64,000 bases of DNA from Zestomonas carbonaria (GTDB taxonomy: Bacteria; Pseudomonadota; Gammaproteobacteria; Pseudomonadales; Pseudomonadaceae), in the NCBI RefSeq assembly GCF_904061905.1, contig NZ_CAJFCI010000015.1, forward strand, positions 20,681 through 84,680, read 5' to 3'. Both the position numbers and the translations under genes were made by a program. Of the stretch, positions 36,428 to 45,468 are shown in pieces. The number at the start of each line of letters is the position of its first letter. The first letter of the stretch is position 1. Under the pieces are notes generated by a model. It was not told the DNA's origin. It ran no database searches and saw nothing but the letters and a program-made list of their open reading frames with translations.

Positions 36428-37816
36428 GTGACCGAAGCCGCCACCCGCCTTTCCGCCCTCTACCGCCTGTGGCTGTGCGAAGCCATCCGCCTGCGCGAAG
36501 AGCAGGCCGGCCCGCTCGACGACGGCGAAGCCAACCGCCGCGCTGGCGCCGATGGCGGCAGCCTCACCCAGCGCATCGAACAGCGCGCGCTGCTGCTCGC
36601 CGAACGCGACGGCCAGCTCGCCGGCCTGCTGCACTGGCGCCAGGGCGCCCGCCTGGCGCTGATCGTCCTGCTGGTCCTGGCCCTGCTCGGCGGCGCCGGG
36701 CTGGCCTTCGCCGCGCTGGGCGACGGCCTGCGCCCGGTCAACGTGTTCTGGGCGCTGGGCAGCCTGCTCGGCCTGCACCTGCTGACGTTGCTGGGCTGGG
36801 TGGCCGGCTTCTGCCTCGCCGACAGCGGCGGCGCGCTCGGCCGCCTGTGGCTCTGGCTGAGCGGCAAGCTGGCGCGCGACGCCCAGGTCGCCCACCTCGC
36901 CCCTGCCTTGCTGCTGGTGCTGGAGCGCCGCCGGCTGAGCCGCTGGGCGCTCGGCATGCTGGTCCACGGCCTGTGGCTGGCCGCCCTGCTGAGCGCCGCC
37001 CTGGTGCTGCTGGCGCTGCTTGCCACCCGCCGCTACGGCTTCGTCTGGGAGACCACCATCCTCGCCGGCGACACCTTCGTCGCCCTCACCCAGGCCCTCG
37101 GCGCGCTGCCGGCGCTGCTCGGCTTCGCCATCCCCGATCCCGACACCATCCGCGCCAGCGGCGACAGCGCCCTGGCCGCCGAAGCAGCACGCCGGGCCTG
37201 GTCGGGCTGGCTGCTCGGCGTACTGCTGGTCTACGGGCTGCTGCCGCGCCTGGCGCTGCTGATCCTCTGCGCCTGGCGCTGGCGACATGGCCGCGCACGC
37301 CTGCGCCTGGACCTCGAACAGCCCGCCTACCGCCTGCTGCGCGAGCGGTTGCAACCCTCCAGCGAACGCATCGGCGTGCTCGACGCGGCGCCGGCCCAGC
37401 TCGCCGAGCCGACCGGCGGCACGCGACTGGCCGAGGGTGCGGGCGCGTTGCTGGTGGCCGTCGAACTGGACGAACGCCGCGCCTGGCCGCCGCAGTTGCC
37501 GGCCGGGGTCGCCGACGCCGGCATCCTCGACAGCCGCGAACAGCGCCAGCGCCTGCTCGACCAACTGGTGCGCTTCCCGCCCGCGCGCCTGGCCATCGCC
37601 TGCGACCCACGCCGCTCACCGGACCGCGGCACCCTGGCACTGCTCGGCGAACTGGCCCGCAGCGCCGCCAGCACCCGCGTCTGGCTGCTCGCCCCGCCGC
37701 CCGGCGAGGCGCTGGACAGCCAGCGTCTGGGCGATTGGCACGCGGCGCTCGGGAAACTGGGGCTGGCCTGGAGCGATGCCTCGCCGGTGGGGTGGCTGGA
37801 GAACGGACATGATTGA
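36428..37816 (+). CDS. DUF2868 membrane protein
   Basis: This 462-aa protein has four or more predicted membrane segments (around residues 75-100, 115-140, 180-205, 255-285) and a C-terminal Arg/Leu/Ala-rich cytoplasmic region. The GTG at 36428 (VTEAATRLSALYRLWL) with GGAG upstream is chosen. DUF2868 genes generally lie immediately before a DUF3482 GTPase gene, as here, and the pair is presumed to form a membrane-GTPase system. Here 254 bp of repeat DNA separates the two genes. Function not established. Confidence 0.82.
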   Translation: MTEAATRLSALYRLWLCEAIRLREEQAGPLDDGEANRRAGADGGSLTQRIEQRALLLAERDGQLAGLLHWRQGARLALIVLLVLALLGGAGLAFAALGDGLRPVNVFWALGSLLGLHLLTLLGWVAGFCLADSGGALGRLWLWLSGKLARDAQVAHLAPALLLVLERRRLSRWALGMLVHGLWLAALLSAALVLLALLATRRYGFVWETTILAGDTFVALTQALGALPALLGFAIPDPDTIRASGDSALAAEAARRAWSGWLLGVLLVYGLLPRLALLILCAWRWRHGRARLRLDLEQPAYRLLRERLQPSSERIGVLDAAPAQLAEPTGGTRLAEGAGALLVAVELDERRAWPPQLPAGVADAGILDSREQRQRLLDQLVRFPPARLAIACDPRRSPDRGTLALLGELARSAASTRVWLLAPPPGEALDSQRLGDWHAALGKLGLAWSDASPVGWLENGHD

Positions 37817-37820
37817 TCGG

Positions 37821-38064
37821 GTGGCCCGGATGAGATCCAGGGCTCTATTCCCGGATTGCATCCGGGCTACGGGAGGGTGGATTGGAGAATGGACATGACT
37901 GACAGACCGTCCCTCACCCTAGCCCTCTCGCGAAGGGAGAGGGGACCACTCCCGCAACCTCGCGCCCATATCTCCCACAAATGGAAGAGAGAACCGGCCA
38001 TGCACGACCGTTCAGGCGTGAGTCACCCCTCGCCCATTCATGGGAGAGGGGCCGGGGGAGAGGG
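37821..38064. repeat. Family A pair and family E pair inserted between DUF2868 and DUF3482 genes
   Basis: A degenerate and a perfect family-A palindrome form an inverted pair (37821-37872). A family-E inverted pair follows: CCCTCACCCTAGCCCTCTCG... (37911-37944) and ACCCCTCGCCCATTCATGGG... (38023-38064). The second E unit ends 6 bp before the DUF3482 start codon, and its GGGGGAGAGGG may serve as the ribosome site. Confidence 0.8.
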
Positions 38065-38070
38065 TCGCTT

Positions 38071-39438
38071 ATGAGCAAACCCATCAAACTCGCCGTGGTC
38101 GGCCACACCAACGTCGGCAAGACCTCCCTGCTGCGCACCCTGACCCGCGACGTCGGTTTCGGCGAGGTCTCCCACCAGCCGAGCACCACCCGCCACGTCG
38201 AAGGCGCGCGGCTGTCGGTGGACGGCGAGGCGCTGCTGGAGTTGTACGACACCCCCGGCCTGGAAGACGCCATCGCCCTGCTCGACTATCTGGAACGCCT
38301 CGACCGCCCTGGCGAGCGGCTCGACGGTCCGGCGCGGCTGGCGCGTTTCCTCGACGGCGCCGAGGCGCGCCAGCGCTACGAGCAGGAGGCCAAGGTGCTG
38401 CGCCAGTTGCTGGCCAGCGACGCCGGCCTCTACGTGATCGACGCCCGCGAGCCGGTGCTGGCCAAGTACCGCGACGAACTGGCGGTGCTGGCGATGGCCG
38501 GCAGGCCGCTGCTGCCGGTGCTCAACTTCGTGCGCAGCGAGCAGCAGCGCGAGGGCGACTGGCGCGAAGCGCTGGCCCGCCTCGGCCTGCACGCGCTGGT
38601 GCGTTTCGACAGCGTGGCTCCGCCGCTGGACGGCGAGCGGCGCCTGTACGAAAGCTTGGCGTTGCTCATCGAACCCGCGCGGCCACGCCTGGAACGACTG
38701 ATCGCCGACCACGAAGCGCAGGTGGCGGCGCGCCGTGCCGCCGGCGCCCGGCTGATCGCCGAGCTGCTGGTGGATGCCGCCGCCTGCCGGCGCAGCGTGG
38801 CGGCCCAGCCGGTGCTGGAGCAGGGCGCGATTCGCGAACTGCACGAGGCGGTGCGCCAGCGCGAGCAGCGCTGCGTCGAGGCCCTGCTGCGCCTGTACGC
38901 CTTCCGCCGCGAGGACGCCGCCGCCAGCGACCTGCCCCTGCTCGACGGGCGCTGGGGCGACGACCTGTTCAACCCGGAAACCCTCAAGCAGCTCGGCGTC
39001 AACCTGGGTGGTGGGATGGCCGCCGGCGCGGCGGCCGGCGCCGGGGTCGACCTGCTGGTCGGCGGCCTCAGCCTGGGCGCCGCCGCGCTGCTCGGCGCCA
39101 TCGCCGGCGGCGGCGCGCAGACCGCCCGCCACTACGGCCAGCGCCTGCTCGGCAAGCTCAAGGGCCAGCGCGAACTGACCGTCGACGACGCCGTGCTGCG
39201 CCTGCTCGCCCTGCGCCAGCGGCAACTGCTGCACGCCCTGGAGGCACGCGGCCATGCGGCGATCGAGGCGATCCGCGTCGACACCCCGCAGGATCGGGAA
39301 TGGCGCCAGGGCAAACTGCCCGAGGCCCTGCGCAAGGCCCGCGCCCACCCGGAATGGTCGTCGCTCAACCCCGGCGCCCGCCTGGAACAGGCCGAGCGCC
39401 AGGAACAGCTTGACGCCCTGGCCACGGAGCTGGCGTAG
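38071..39438 (+). CDS. DUF3482 GTPase
   Basis: This 455-aa protein has an N-terminal Era-like GTPase: P-loop GHTNVGKT (11-18), switch I near STTRHVEG, DTPGLED (60-66), and no clear NKxD motif (the position reads NFVRSEQQ). The C-terminal half holds the DUF3482 region with a Gly/Ala-rich hydrophobic hairpin (about residues 310-350) that could insert into membrane, followed by a basic helix. It pairs with the DUF2868 membrane protein upstream. The TAG stop is the TAG of a family-A REP (GCG-TAG-CCCGG). Confidence 0.86.
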   Translation: MSKPIKLAVVGHTNVGKTSLLRTLTRDVGFGEVSHQPSTTRHVEGARLSVDGEALLELYDTPGLEDAIALLDYLERLDRPGERLDGPARLARFLDGAEARQRYEQEAKVLRQLLASDAGLYVIDAREPVLAKYRDELAVLAMAGRPLLPVLNFVRSEQQREGDWREALARLGLHALVRFDSVAPPLDGERRLYESLALLIEPARPRLERLIADHEAQVAARRAAGARLIAELLVDAAACRRSVAAQPVLEQGAIRELHEAVRQREQRCVEALLRLYAFRREDAAASDLPLLDGRWGDDLFNPETLKQLGVNLGGGMAAGAAAGAGVDLLVGGLSLGAAALLGAIAGGGAQTARHYGQRLLGKLKGQRELTVDDAVLRLLALRQRQLLHALEARGHAAIEAIRVDTPQDREWRQGKLPEALRKARAHPEWSSLNPGARLEQAERQEQLDALATELA

Positions 39439-39455
39439 CCCGGATGCAATCCGGG
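39435..39455. repeat. Family A REP providing the DUF3482 stop codon
   Basis: GTAGCCCGGATGCAATCCGGG. The first TAG (39436-39438) is the stop codon of the DUF3482 gene. Confidence 0.85.
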
Positions 39456-39471
39456 ACCACGGAGTGGCCGG

Positions 39472-40032
39472 TTACACGTTGCGTACGCGCAGGGCCAGCG
39501 CCTCCAGTTCAGCCAGGTCGGGCAGCGGCCGGCCGGGCACCTTGGCCGCCTCGTCCCAGCGACGCAGGCGCAGGCTGTCGGCGAACAGCGGATCGGTCTC
39601 GAAAGCCGCCGCCTCCGCCTCGCTCATCGGCCCGCCCTGCCAGTCCAGGGTCTGCCGGCTGGCCAGGCTGAGACCGGCCAGGTACTGCGGGTCACGCCAG
39701 CACAGGTAGCGCTTGGCGTCCACGTGGCTCGCCACCAGGCCGGCCAGACGCTCGGAGAAACCCAGGCCACGCAGCCAATGTGCGCCGACCCGCTCATGCC
39801 CCACGCGGCCGAGGCCGGCCATGCTGTTGTGCTCGGTCAGCGGCGCGCAGAAGTGGCCGACGTCGTGGCAGAAGGCGGCCAGCACCAGCTCTTCGTCGGC
39901 GCCTTCGGCCTGGGCCAGTTCGGCGGCCTGGACCATGTGCTCGAGCTGGCTGACCGCCTCGCCGATGTAGTCCGCCCCGGCCTGCGCCCGGCACAGCTCG
40001 AACAGTCGCGCGACCGCTTCCTCTGCGTTCAT
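39472..40032 (-). CDS. PhnZ-like HD-domain phosphonate oxygenase
   Basis: This 186-aa HD-fold protein belongs to the phosphonate-associated HD family that includes PhnZ and TmpB. PhnZ is a mixed-valence di-iron oxygenase that cleaves (R)-2-amino-1-hydroxyethylphosphonate to glycine and phosphate. The visible ligand set is His32, the His56-Asp57 pair, His79 and His103, with Lys107. Tyr22 and Glu25 keep the Tyr-X2-Glu spacing used by PhnZ near the iron site. The start at 40032 overlaps the FAD oxidoreductase stop (ATGA). The PhnY dioxygenase that normally makes the substrate is not in this window. Confidence 0.88.
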   Translation of the reverse strand: MNAEEAVARLFELCRAQAGADYIGEAVSQLEHMVQAAELAQAEGADEELVLAAFCHDVGHFCAPLTEHNSMAGLGRVGHERVGAHWLRGLGFSERLAGLVASHVDAKRYLCWRDPQYLAGLSLASRQTLDWQGGPMSEAEAAAFETDPLFADSLRLRRWDEAAKVPGRPLPDLAELEALALRVRNV

Positions 40033-41177
40033 GCCGGCCATGCTCCTTCGTCGAGCAGCGCGGCGATGCAGCGCTCGCCCAACGCCGGGCCGACGCTCAT
40101 GCCAACGCCGCTGCGCATCAGCACGGCGGTGACGCCAGGCGCGGCGCGGACGACGGAGAACGGCTCGGCGCCGCGCGCGCCATAGACGCCCTGCCAGCGC
40201 TCGACCACCTGGAGCCGGCAGCCCAGGGTGTGTTCGGCCAGGCCGAGCATCAGGTCATCCACCGCTTCGGCGTTGAACGGCTCGGCATCACGGCCGTAGT
40301 GGTGCGAATCGCCGACGATCAGCTCGCCGTAAGGCGTCGGGCTGACCAGCAGGTGGATGCCGTTGGCTTCCAGCTCGGGTCGTTCGCGGCGGATCTCGGC
40401 CTGCACCGCCGCCGCTTCCGGCAGGTCGGCGAAGGCGCCGTAGTGTACGCCGGACAGCCCGGTGAGCACGGCGTGACGCAAGCCGATGGCGGTTTCCGGG
40501 CGCACCCGCAGCATCTGCAGGCGGCATACCTGCGGATCGAGCGCGGCCAGGTGCTCGGCCAGCAGGGTCTGGTAGTCATGCCCGGAGCAGACGATCACCT
40601 GCCCGGCGCGGCAGTCGCCAGCGGTGCTGCGCAGCAGGCCGGGCTCGATGTCGCGGACCAGGGTGGAGAAGTGGAACTCGACGCCGAGGTCGCGGCGCAG
40701 GTGTTCGATCAACGCCGGCAGCGCCTCGCGCGAGTACACCTGCTGGTCGTCGAGGCCGTGGAGGGCGGCGCGATGGTGGCGGAAGCGGCCGTCGTACAGC
40801 GCGTCGAGCTGGGCGCCACGCAGCAGTTCGGCACGGTAGTCGTGTTCGGCGGCGCGTCCTCGGCAGAAGGCATCGAGCAGCGCTTCCTCGGCTTCGCTGC
40901 GGGCGAACACCAGCACGCCGTTGCGCAGCAGCGGGAAGCCGGCGGCCTGCGCCCATCCGGCCCAGATATCGCGGCTGGCGCGCGCCAGGTCGAGCATGAC
41001 GCCCGGCGGCTGGCCGGTGACCAGGGCCTGGCCGAAGTTGCGGATCGAGGCGCCGAGCGGCGTCTGCGTGCGCTCGAACACCCGCACGCGCCGGCCTCGG
41101 CGGGCTGCCGCGCAGGCATGGGACAGGCCGAGGATGCCGGCGCCGACGATGGCGATGTCACAGTCGAGGTGGGGCAT
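40029..41177 (-). CDS. FAD-dependent oxidoreductase of phosphonate clusters (TIGR03364 type)
   Basis: This 382-aa flavoprotein of the DadA/glycine oxidase-like group has the N-terminal GAGILGLSHA dinucleotide motif (residues 12-21) and an E39-type acidic end (VRVFERT). The SIRNFGQALVTGQ segment is characteristic of TIGR03364 proteins. These co-occur with phosphonate transport and degradation genes, and members have been linked to oxidation of aminoethylphosphonate or its N-methyl derivative to phosphonoacetaldehyde. The start at 41177 has AAGGA upstream; the open frame continues through repeat DNA but is not coding. It is translationally coupled to the PhnZ-like gene. Confidence 0.85.
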   Translation of the reverse strand: MPHLDCDIAIVGAGILGLSHACAAARRGRRVRVFERTQTPLGASIRNFGQALVTGQPPGVMLDLARASRDIWAGWAQAAGFPLLRNGVLVFARSEAEEALLDAFCRGRAAEHDYRAELLRGAQLDALYDGRFRHHRAALHGLDDQQVYSREALPALIEHLRRDLGVEFHFSTLVRDIEPGLLRSTAGDCRAGQVIVCSGHDYQTLLAEHLAALDPQVCRLQMLRVRPETAIGLRHAVLTGLSGVHYGAFADLPEAAAVQAEIRRERPELEANGIHLLVSPTPYGELIVGDSHHYGRDAEPFNAEAVDDLMLGLAEHTLGCRLQVVERWQGVYGARGAEPFSVVRAAPGVTAVLMRSGVGMSVGPALGERCIAALLDEGAWPA

Positions 41178-41209
41178 GGGGGAGTCCTTGGTGGTGGGAT
41201 GAAGTCCGC

Positions 41210-41328
41210 CCCTCACCCCAGCCCTCTCCCGGAGGGAGAGGGGGCTATCCGGAGTCAGGCGAAACACTGTGGATGAACGCCACTCCGCTCCAGTCCCCTC
41301 TCCCCTTGGGAGAGGGCTGGGGTGAGGG
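41210..41328. repeat. Family E inverted pair inside the phosphonate operon
   Basis: CCCCTCACCCCAGCCCTCTC plus CCGGAGGGAGAGGGG (41210-41244) and the exact inverted partner ending GAGGGCTGGGGTGAGGG (41295-41328). Together they could fold to a stem of about 34 bp with a 50-nt loop. The pair lies in the 228-bp space between the binding-protein gene and the FAD oxidoreductase gene. Confidence 0.88.
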
Positions 41329-41405
41329 ACGGAGCCCAAACAGGAACGACAAAGTGGCGAACCGCGATGGACCTATCCATCCAGCGGAACGCCACCCCAA
41401 GCCCC

Positions 41406-42443
41406 TTACTGCGCCACCGGCTCCGACTTGCCGTCATAGCGCTTGCGCCATTCGGCGAGGATGCGGTCGCGGTTTTCCGAGGCCCAGGCGAAGTCGTTCT
41501 TGATCAGCCGCTGCTCGTAGTCGGCCGGCAGTTCCTGGAAGCGGTCGGCGATGCCCGGCTGGGCGAGCACGGCGAAGTTGGCCTTGTACAGGTCCATGGC
41601 TTCGCGGCTGGCGGAGAAGTCGGCGAGTTTCTTCGCCGCGTCCAGCTTGGCGGTGCCCTTGACGATGCCGGTGGCCTCAATCTCCCAGCCCAGGCCCTCT
41701 TTCGGCAGGACGATGTCCAGCGGCGCGCCCTTGCGCTTGAGCTGGATGGCCGGGTACTCGAAGGAGATGCCGATCGGGAATTCGCCGGCGGCGGCCTGCT
41801 TGCACGGCTTGGAACCGGAGTGGGTGTACTGGCCGATGTTCTGGTGCAGCTTGTCCATGTAGGCCCAGCCCTGGGGCTCGCCGAAGGTCTGCAGCCAGGC
41901 GCTGACGTCCAGGTAGCCGGTGCCGGAGGAGGCCGGGTTGGGCATGACGATCTTGCCCTGGTACACCGGGTCGGTCAGGTCTTCCCACCTGGTCGGCTTG
42001 GGCAGGCCCTGCTTCTCGGCCTCGACGGTGTTGAAGCAGATGGTCGCCGCCCACACGTCCATGCCGACCCAGGCCGGCGGGTTGGCGGCGTCGCGGTAGT
42101 TGGCGCCGATGTTGCCGAGGTTGGCCGGCGCGTAGGCTTCGAGCATGCCGCGCTGGTCGAGGATCGCCAGGCTGGAAGCGGCCAGGCCCCACACCGCATC
42201 GGCCTGCGGGCGGTCCTTCTCGGCCAGCAGCTTGGCGGTGATGATGCCGGTGGAATCGCGCACCCACTTGATGCTGACGTCCGGGTTCTGTTTCTCGAAC
42301 GCTTCCTTGTAGGCCCTGAGTTGTTCGACTTCCAGCGCGGTGTAGACGGTCAGCTCGGTGGCGGCGCTGGCGTGCAGGCCGGAGCCGGCGAGCAGGGCGG
42401 CGGCCAATGCCGCTTGTTTGAACGGCGCGGTGCGTTTGAACAT
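41406..42443 (-). CDS. phnS: Phosphonate (2-aminoethylphosphonate) ABC binding protein
   Basis: This 345-aa periplasmic binding protein has a signal peptide (MFKRTAPFKQAALAAALLAG..., cleavage near ASA-AT). The family 1 pattern is LTVYTALEVEQLRAYKEAF, VRDSTGIITAKLLAE, GTGYLDVSAWLQ, and GISFEYPAIQLK. It matches the AEP-type binding proteins of phnSTUV-like systems. It sits 72 bp after the permease gene with a family-D palindrome between. Its ligand is inferred from the neighbouring phosphonate enzymes. Confidence 0.85.
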   Translation of the reverse strand: MFKRTAPFKQAALAAALLAGSGLHASAATELTVYTALEVEQLRAYKEAFEKQNPDVSIKWVRDSTGIITAKLLAEKDRPQADAVWGLAASSLAILDQRGMLEAYAPANLGNIGANYRDAANPPAWVGMDVWAATICFNTVEAEKQGLPKPTRWEDLTDPVYQGKIVMPNPASSGTGYLDVSAWLQTFGEPQGWAYMDKLHQNIGQYTHSGSKPCKQAAAGEFPIGISFEYPAIQLKRKGAPLDIVLPKEGLGWEIEATGIVKGTAKLDAAKKLADFSASREAMDLYKANFAVLAQPGIADRFQELPADYEQRLIKNDFAWASENRDRILAEWRKRYDGKSEPVAQ

Positions 42444-42463
42444 GGGTGGAGCTCCTTTTTTAG

Positions 42464-42491
42464 TGGGTCCCCGCGTTCGCGGGGATGACGG
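42464..42491. repeat. Family D palindrome between permease and binding-protein genes
   Basis: TGGGTCCCCGCG-TT-CGCGGGGATGAC lies upstream of the binding-protein start on the minus strand. The A/T-rich CTAAAAAAGGAGC that follows is the ribosome site of that gene. Confidence 0.8.
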
Positions 42492-42515
42492 GGGCAGACG
42501 CGGAGATGACGGGCG

Positions 42516-44222
42516 CTACACCGCGCGCCAGGCCTGGGCGCGGCGCAGCAGGCCGCGCGAGGCGCCGGCGAGCAGCAGCGAGACGGCGGCGGAGGTGAGC
42601 AGGATCAGGGTCGACATGGCGGCGGCGCCGCCGACGTTGCCGGCATCGTCCATGTTCAGCACGGCGATGGCGGCGAGGATGCTGTCCGGGCTGTACAGGA
42701 AGATCACCGCCGACACCGTGGTCATCGCCGAGACGAACAGGTAGCGGAAGATGTCCAGCAGCGCCGGCAGGCACAGCGGCAGGGTGACGCGCAGGTAGTG
42801 CTTCCACAGCGGCACCTTGAGCGACAGCGCGGCGGCCTCGAACTCGCCGTCGAGCTGGCGCAGCGCGCTGGCGGCGGTCATCTGCGCGGTGGTCAGGAAG
42901 TGCGCCACGGTGCACACCACCAGCAGCCCCAGGCTGCCGTACAGGGCGTGCAGCGGGTTGGCCGGCAGGTTGAAGAAGAACACGTAGCCGAGGCCGAGTA
43001 CCAGGCCGGGCACCGCCATCGGCACGAAGCCGAGCAGGCGCAGCACCTGGGTCAGCCAGTCCTGGCGGGTCTTCTCGATCAGGTAGGCGCCGGTGAAGAT
43101 CAGCAGGCTGCCGAACGCGGCACTGAACAGCGCCATCAGCACGCTGTTGCGGTAGGCCAGCCAGCCGCCGGGCAGTTCGGAAAAGGCGTAGTGGTCGAGC
43201 ACCAGGCTCAGGTCGTAGGGCCAGAAGCGCACCAGCGAGGAGAACACCGCCATGCCGAACACCAGCAGCAGCACCACGCAAAGCAGGATCACCAGGAGCA
43301 GGAACAGCGTGTCGCGACCGCGCGACGGCGCCGGGTGGTAGACCTGCGCGCGACCGCTCATGGCGTCGCGCTGGCGGCGGCGCAGCCAGGCGTCGACGGC
43401 GAAGCTGAGCAGCGCCGGCAGCAGCAGGAGCATGCCGATCTGCGCACCGCGGCCGAACTGCTGTTGGCCGACCACCGCCTTGTAGGCTTCCAGGGCCAGC
43501 ACCTGGTAGTCGCCACCGACCACCACCGGCACGCCGAAGTCGGTGATGCACAGGGTGAACACCAGGCAGAAGGCGGCGAACGCGGCCTGCCGGGTGGCAG
43601 GCCAGGTGATGCTGCGGAAGCTCTTCCACGACGAGGCGCCCATGCTCGCGGCGGCATCGAACAGCCGCGCGTCGGCCAGCGCCAGGGCCGAGAGCAGCAC
43701 CATCAGCGCGTGCGGGAAGGTGTAGATGGCCTGGCCGAGGACGATGCCCCAGAAGCCGTAGATGTTGTCGGGGAACATCTCGCGCAGCACGCCCTGGTTG
43801 CCGAACAGGTAGATCAGCGCGATGCCCGGCAGCATCGACGGCGCCAGCAGCGGCAGCAGCGAGATGCCGCGCCACAGCCCCTTCGCCGGGATCAGCGTGC
43901 GTTGCAGCGCATAGGCGAAGCCGTAGGCCGCCGGCACCACGATCAGCGCCACCGCCAGCGCGGTCTTCAGGCTGTTGCCGAGCAGCCACTGGAAGTTGGC
44001 GCTGGCCAGCAGTTCCAGCAGCGCGGGCAGTCCGCCGCCCTGCCCTTCCTCGCCGCTGAAACCGCGCCAGAAGATGGCCGCCAGCGGCAGCAGCACGGCG
44101 CCGGTGAGCAGCACCAGCAGCAGCCACTTGCCGCCGCTGACGAACAGGCGGTCGGCCCAGTCGCTCCGCAGCGCCTGGCGGCTCTTCGGCGCGGCGGTCG
44201 CCAGGATCGCGGAACGGCTCAT
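42516..44222 (-). CDS. phnU: Phosphonate ABC permease, fused double domain (PhnU type)
   Basis: This 568-aa protein contains two permease domains in one chain, about 12 membrane segments, split near residue 290 by a hydrophilic linker (DAWLRRRQRDAMSGRAQ). Each half has its EAA loop: FDAAASMGASSWKSFRSITWP and FEAAALSLKVPLWKHYLRVTLP. Fused permeases of this kind are known for 2-aminoethylphosphonate importers (PhnU2). The ATG at 44222 overlaps the ATPase stop (TGATG). Confidence 0.85.
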   Translation of the reverse strand: MSRSAILATAAPKSRQALRSDWADRLFVSGGKWLLLVLLTGAVLLPLAAIFWRGFSGEEGQGGGLPALLELLASANFQWLLGNSLKTALAVALIVVPAAYGFAYALQRTLIPAKGLWRGISLLPLLAPSMLPGIALIYLFGNQGVLREMFPDNIYGFWGIVLGQAIYTFPHALMVLLSALALADARLFDAAASMGASSWKSFRSITWPATRQAAFAAFCLVFTLCITDFGVPVVVGGDYQVLALEAYKAVVGQQQFGRGAQIGMLLLLPALLSFAVDAWLRRRQRDAMSGRAQVYHPAPSRGRDTLFLLLVILLCVVLLLVFGMAVFSSLVRFWPYDLSLVLDHYAFSELPGGWLAYRNSVLMALFSAAFGSLLIFTGAYLIEKTRQDWLTQVLRLLGFVPMAVPGLVLGLGYVFFFNLPANPLHALYGSLGLLVVCTVAHFLTTAQMTAASALRQLDGEFEAAALSLKVPLWKHYLRVTLPLCLPALLDIFRYLFVSAMTTVSAVIFLYSPDSILAAIAVLNMDDAGNVGGAAAMSTLILLTSAAVSLLLAGASRGLLRRAQAWRAV

Positions 44223-45277
44223 CAGGCGAACACCTGCAGGCTGCGCGGCGGCAGAGCCACCCACAGCTCGGGGCCGGCCAGGCGCGGCATGTCCTCCGGC
44301 GCCAGCTCGGCGAGCAGCGGGTGGCCGGGCAGGTGGTCCAGCTCGAAGCTCATCCGGCAGCGGTTGCCGAGGAAGGTGACCTCCCGCAACTGGGCGCGGA
44401 AGCGGTTGTCGGCGGCATCGGCGGGATTCACGCTGATCGCCTCGGGGCGGCAGAACAACCGGCCGCGCATGCCGCCACGACCGTCCTCCAGGCGCACCGG
44501 CCGGCCGCCGACGCAGGCCTGGCCCTGGCCGTCGCGCTCGAACGGCAGCCAGTTACCCTGGCCGACGAACTCGGCGACGAAGGGCGTGGCCGGGCTCTGG
44601 TAGATGGTCTCGGCGCTGGCGTACTGCTCGATGCGCCCGTGGTTCATCACCGCGATGCGATCGGCCATCAGCATCGCCTCGTCCTGATTGTGGGTGACCA
44701 TCAGGGTGGTGATGCCGAGGCTTTTCTGCAGTTGGCGCAGCTCGGTGCACAGGTGCTCGCGGACCCGCGCATCGAGCGCCGACATCGGCTCGTCGAGCAG
44801 CAGCAGCGAGGGCGACGGCGCCAGCGCGCGGGCCAGGGCGACGCGCTGCTGCTGGCCGCCGGAAAGCTGGCCGGGATACTTCTGCTCGCTGCCGGCCAGG
44901 CCGACCAGCTCGAGCATCTCCATCACCCGTGCGCGCAGCTCATCGCGGGCAAGACCGGCCAGGCCGTAGCCGACGTTCTGCGCCACCGTCAGGTTGGGAA
45001 ACAGCGCGTAGGACTGGAACAGGATGCCGTAGTCGCGCGCCTGCGGCGGCAGCGTGGAGATATCGCGCTCGCCGCTGAACAGGCTGCCGGCGTCCTGCCG
45101 TTCGAGGCCGGCGATGCAGCGCAGCAGCGTGGTCTTGCCGCAGCCGGACGGGCCGAGCAGGCAGACCAGTTCGCCCTGGTCGACCTCCAGCGACACGCCA
45201 TCGAGCGCGGTATAGGTGCCGAAGCGCTTGTGCAGGCCATTGACCTGCAAGTGTGCGGCGGGAAGCGGAGTGGACAT
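44222..45277 (-). CDS. phnT: Phosphonate ABC ATPase (PhnT type)
   Basis: This 351-aa importer ATPase has Walker A GPSGCGKT (42-49), [38 protein letters not shown] and VTHNQDEA, with a C-terminal TOBE-like region. It is the first gene of the phosphonate operon after the LysR gene and overlaps the permease start by 1 bp. A 186-bp gap separates it from the LysR gene, where the operon promoter should lie. Confidence 0.88.
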   Translation of the reverse strand: MSTPLPAAHLQVNGLHKRFGTYTALDGVSLEVDQGELVCLLGPSGCGKTTLLRCIAGLERQDAGSLFSGERDISTLPPQARDYGILFQSYALFPNLTVAQNVGYGLAGLARDELRARVMEMLELVGLAGSEQKYPGQLSGGQQQRVALARALAPSPSLLLLDEPMSALDARVREHLCTELRQLQKSLGITTLMVTHNQDEAMLMADRIAVMNHGRIEQYASAETIYQSPATPFVAEFVGQGNWLPFERDGQGQACVGGRPVRLEDGRGGMRGRLFCRPEAISVNPADAADNRFRAQLREVTFLGNRCRMSFELDHLPGHPLLAELAPEDMPRLAGPELWVALPPRSLQVFA

Positions 45278-45437
45278 GCGGACGACCTCGGGAAAGCGGT
45301 AACGACGAGGTCATGCTACGGAGCGAGTGCTAAGGCTTTATGGCAACAAGGCAAAAGCCGGCGATAGGGTCATCGGGATTTTTGGCAACGACTCGTATGG
45401 CCGCGAAATCGCGGGCAGGCCCGCGTCAAGGAAACCC

Positions 45438-45468
45438 GGTGGATGGGTAAAGCGTCATCCACCCTACG
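45438..45468. repeat. Family B half element providing the lysR stop codon
   Basis: GGTGGATGGGTAAAGCGTCA then TCCACCCTACGG. On the minus strand it begins CCGTAGGGTGGATGA, and its TAG is the stop of the LysR gene (protein ends Ala-Gln-Pro). Confidence 0.8.
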
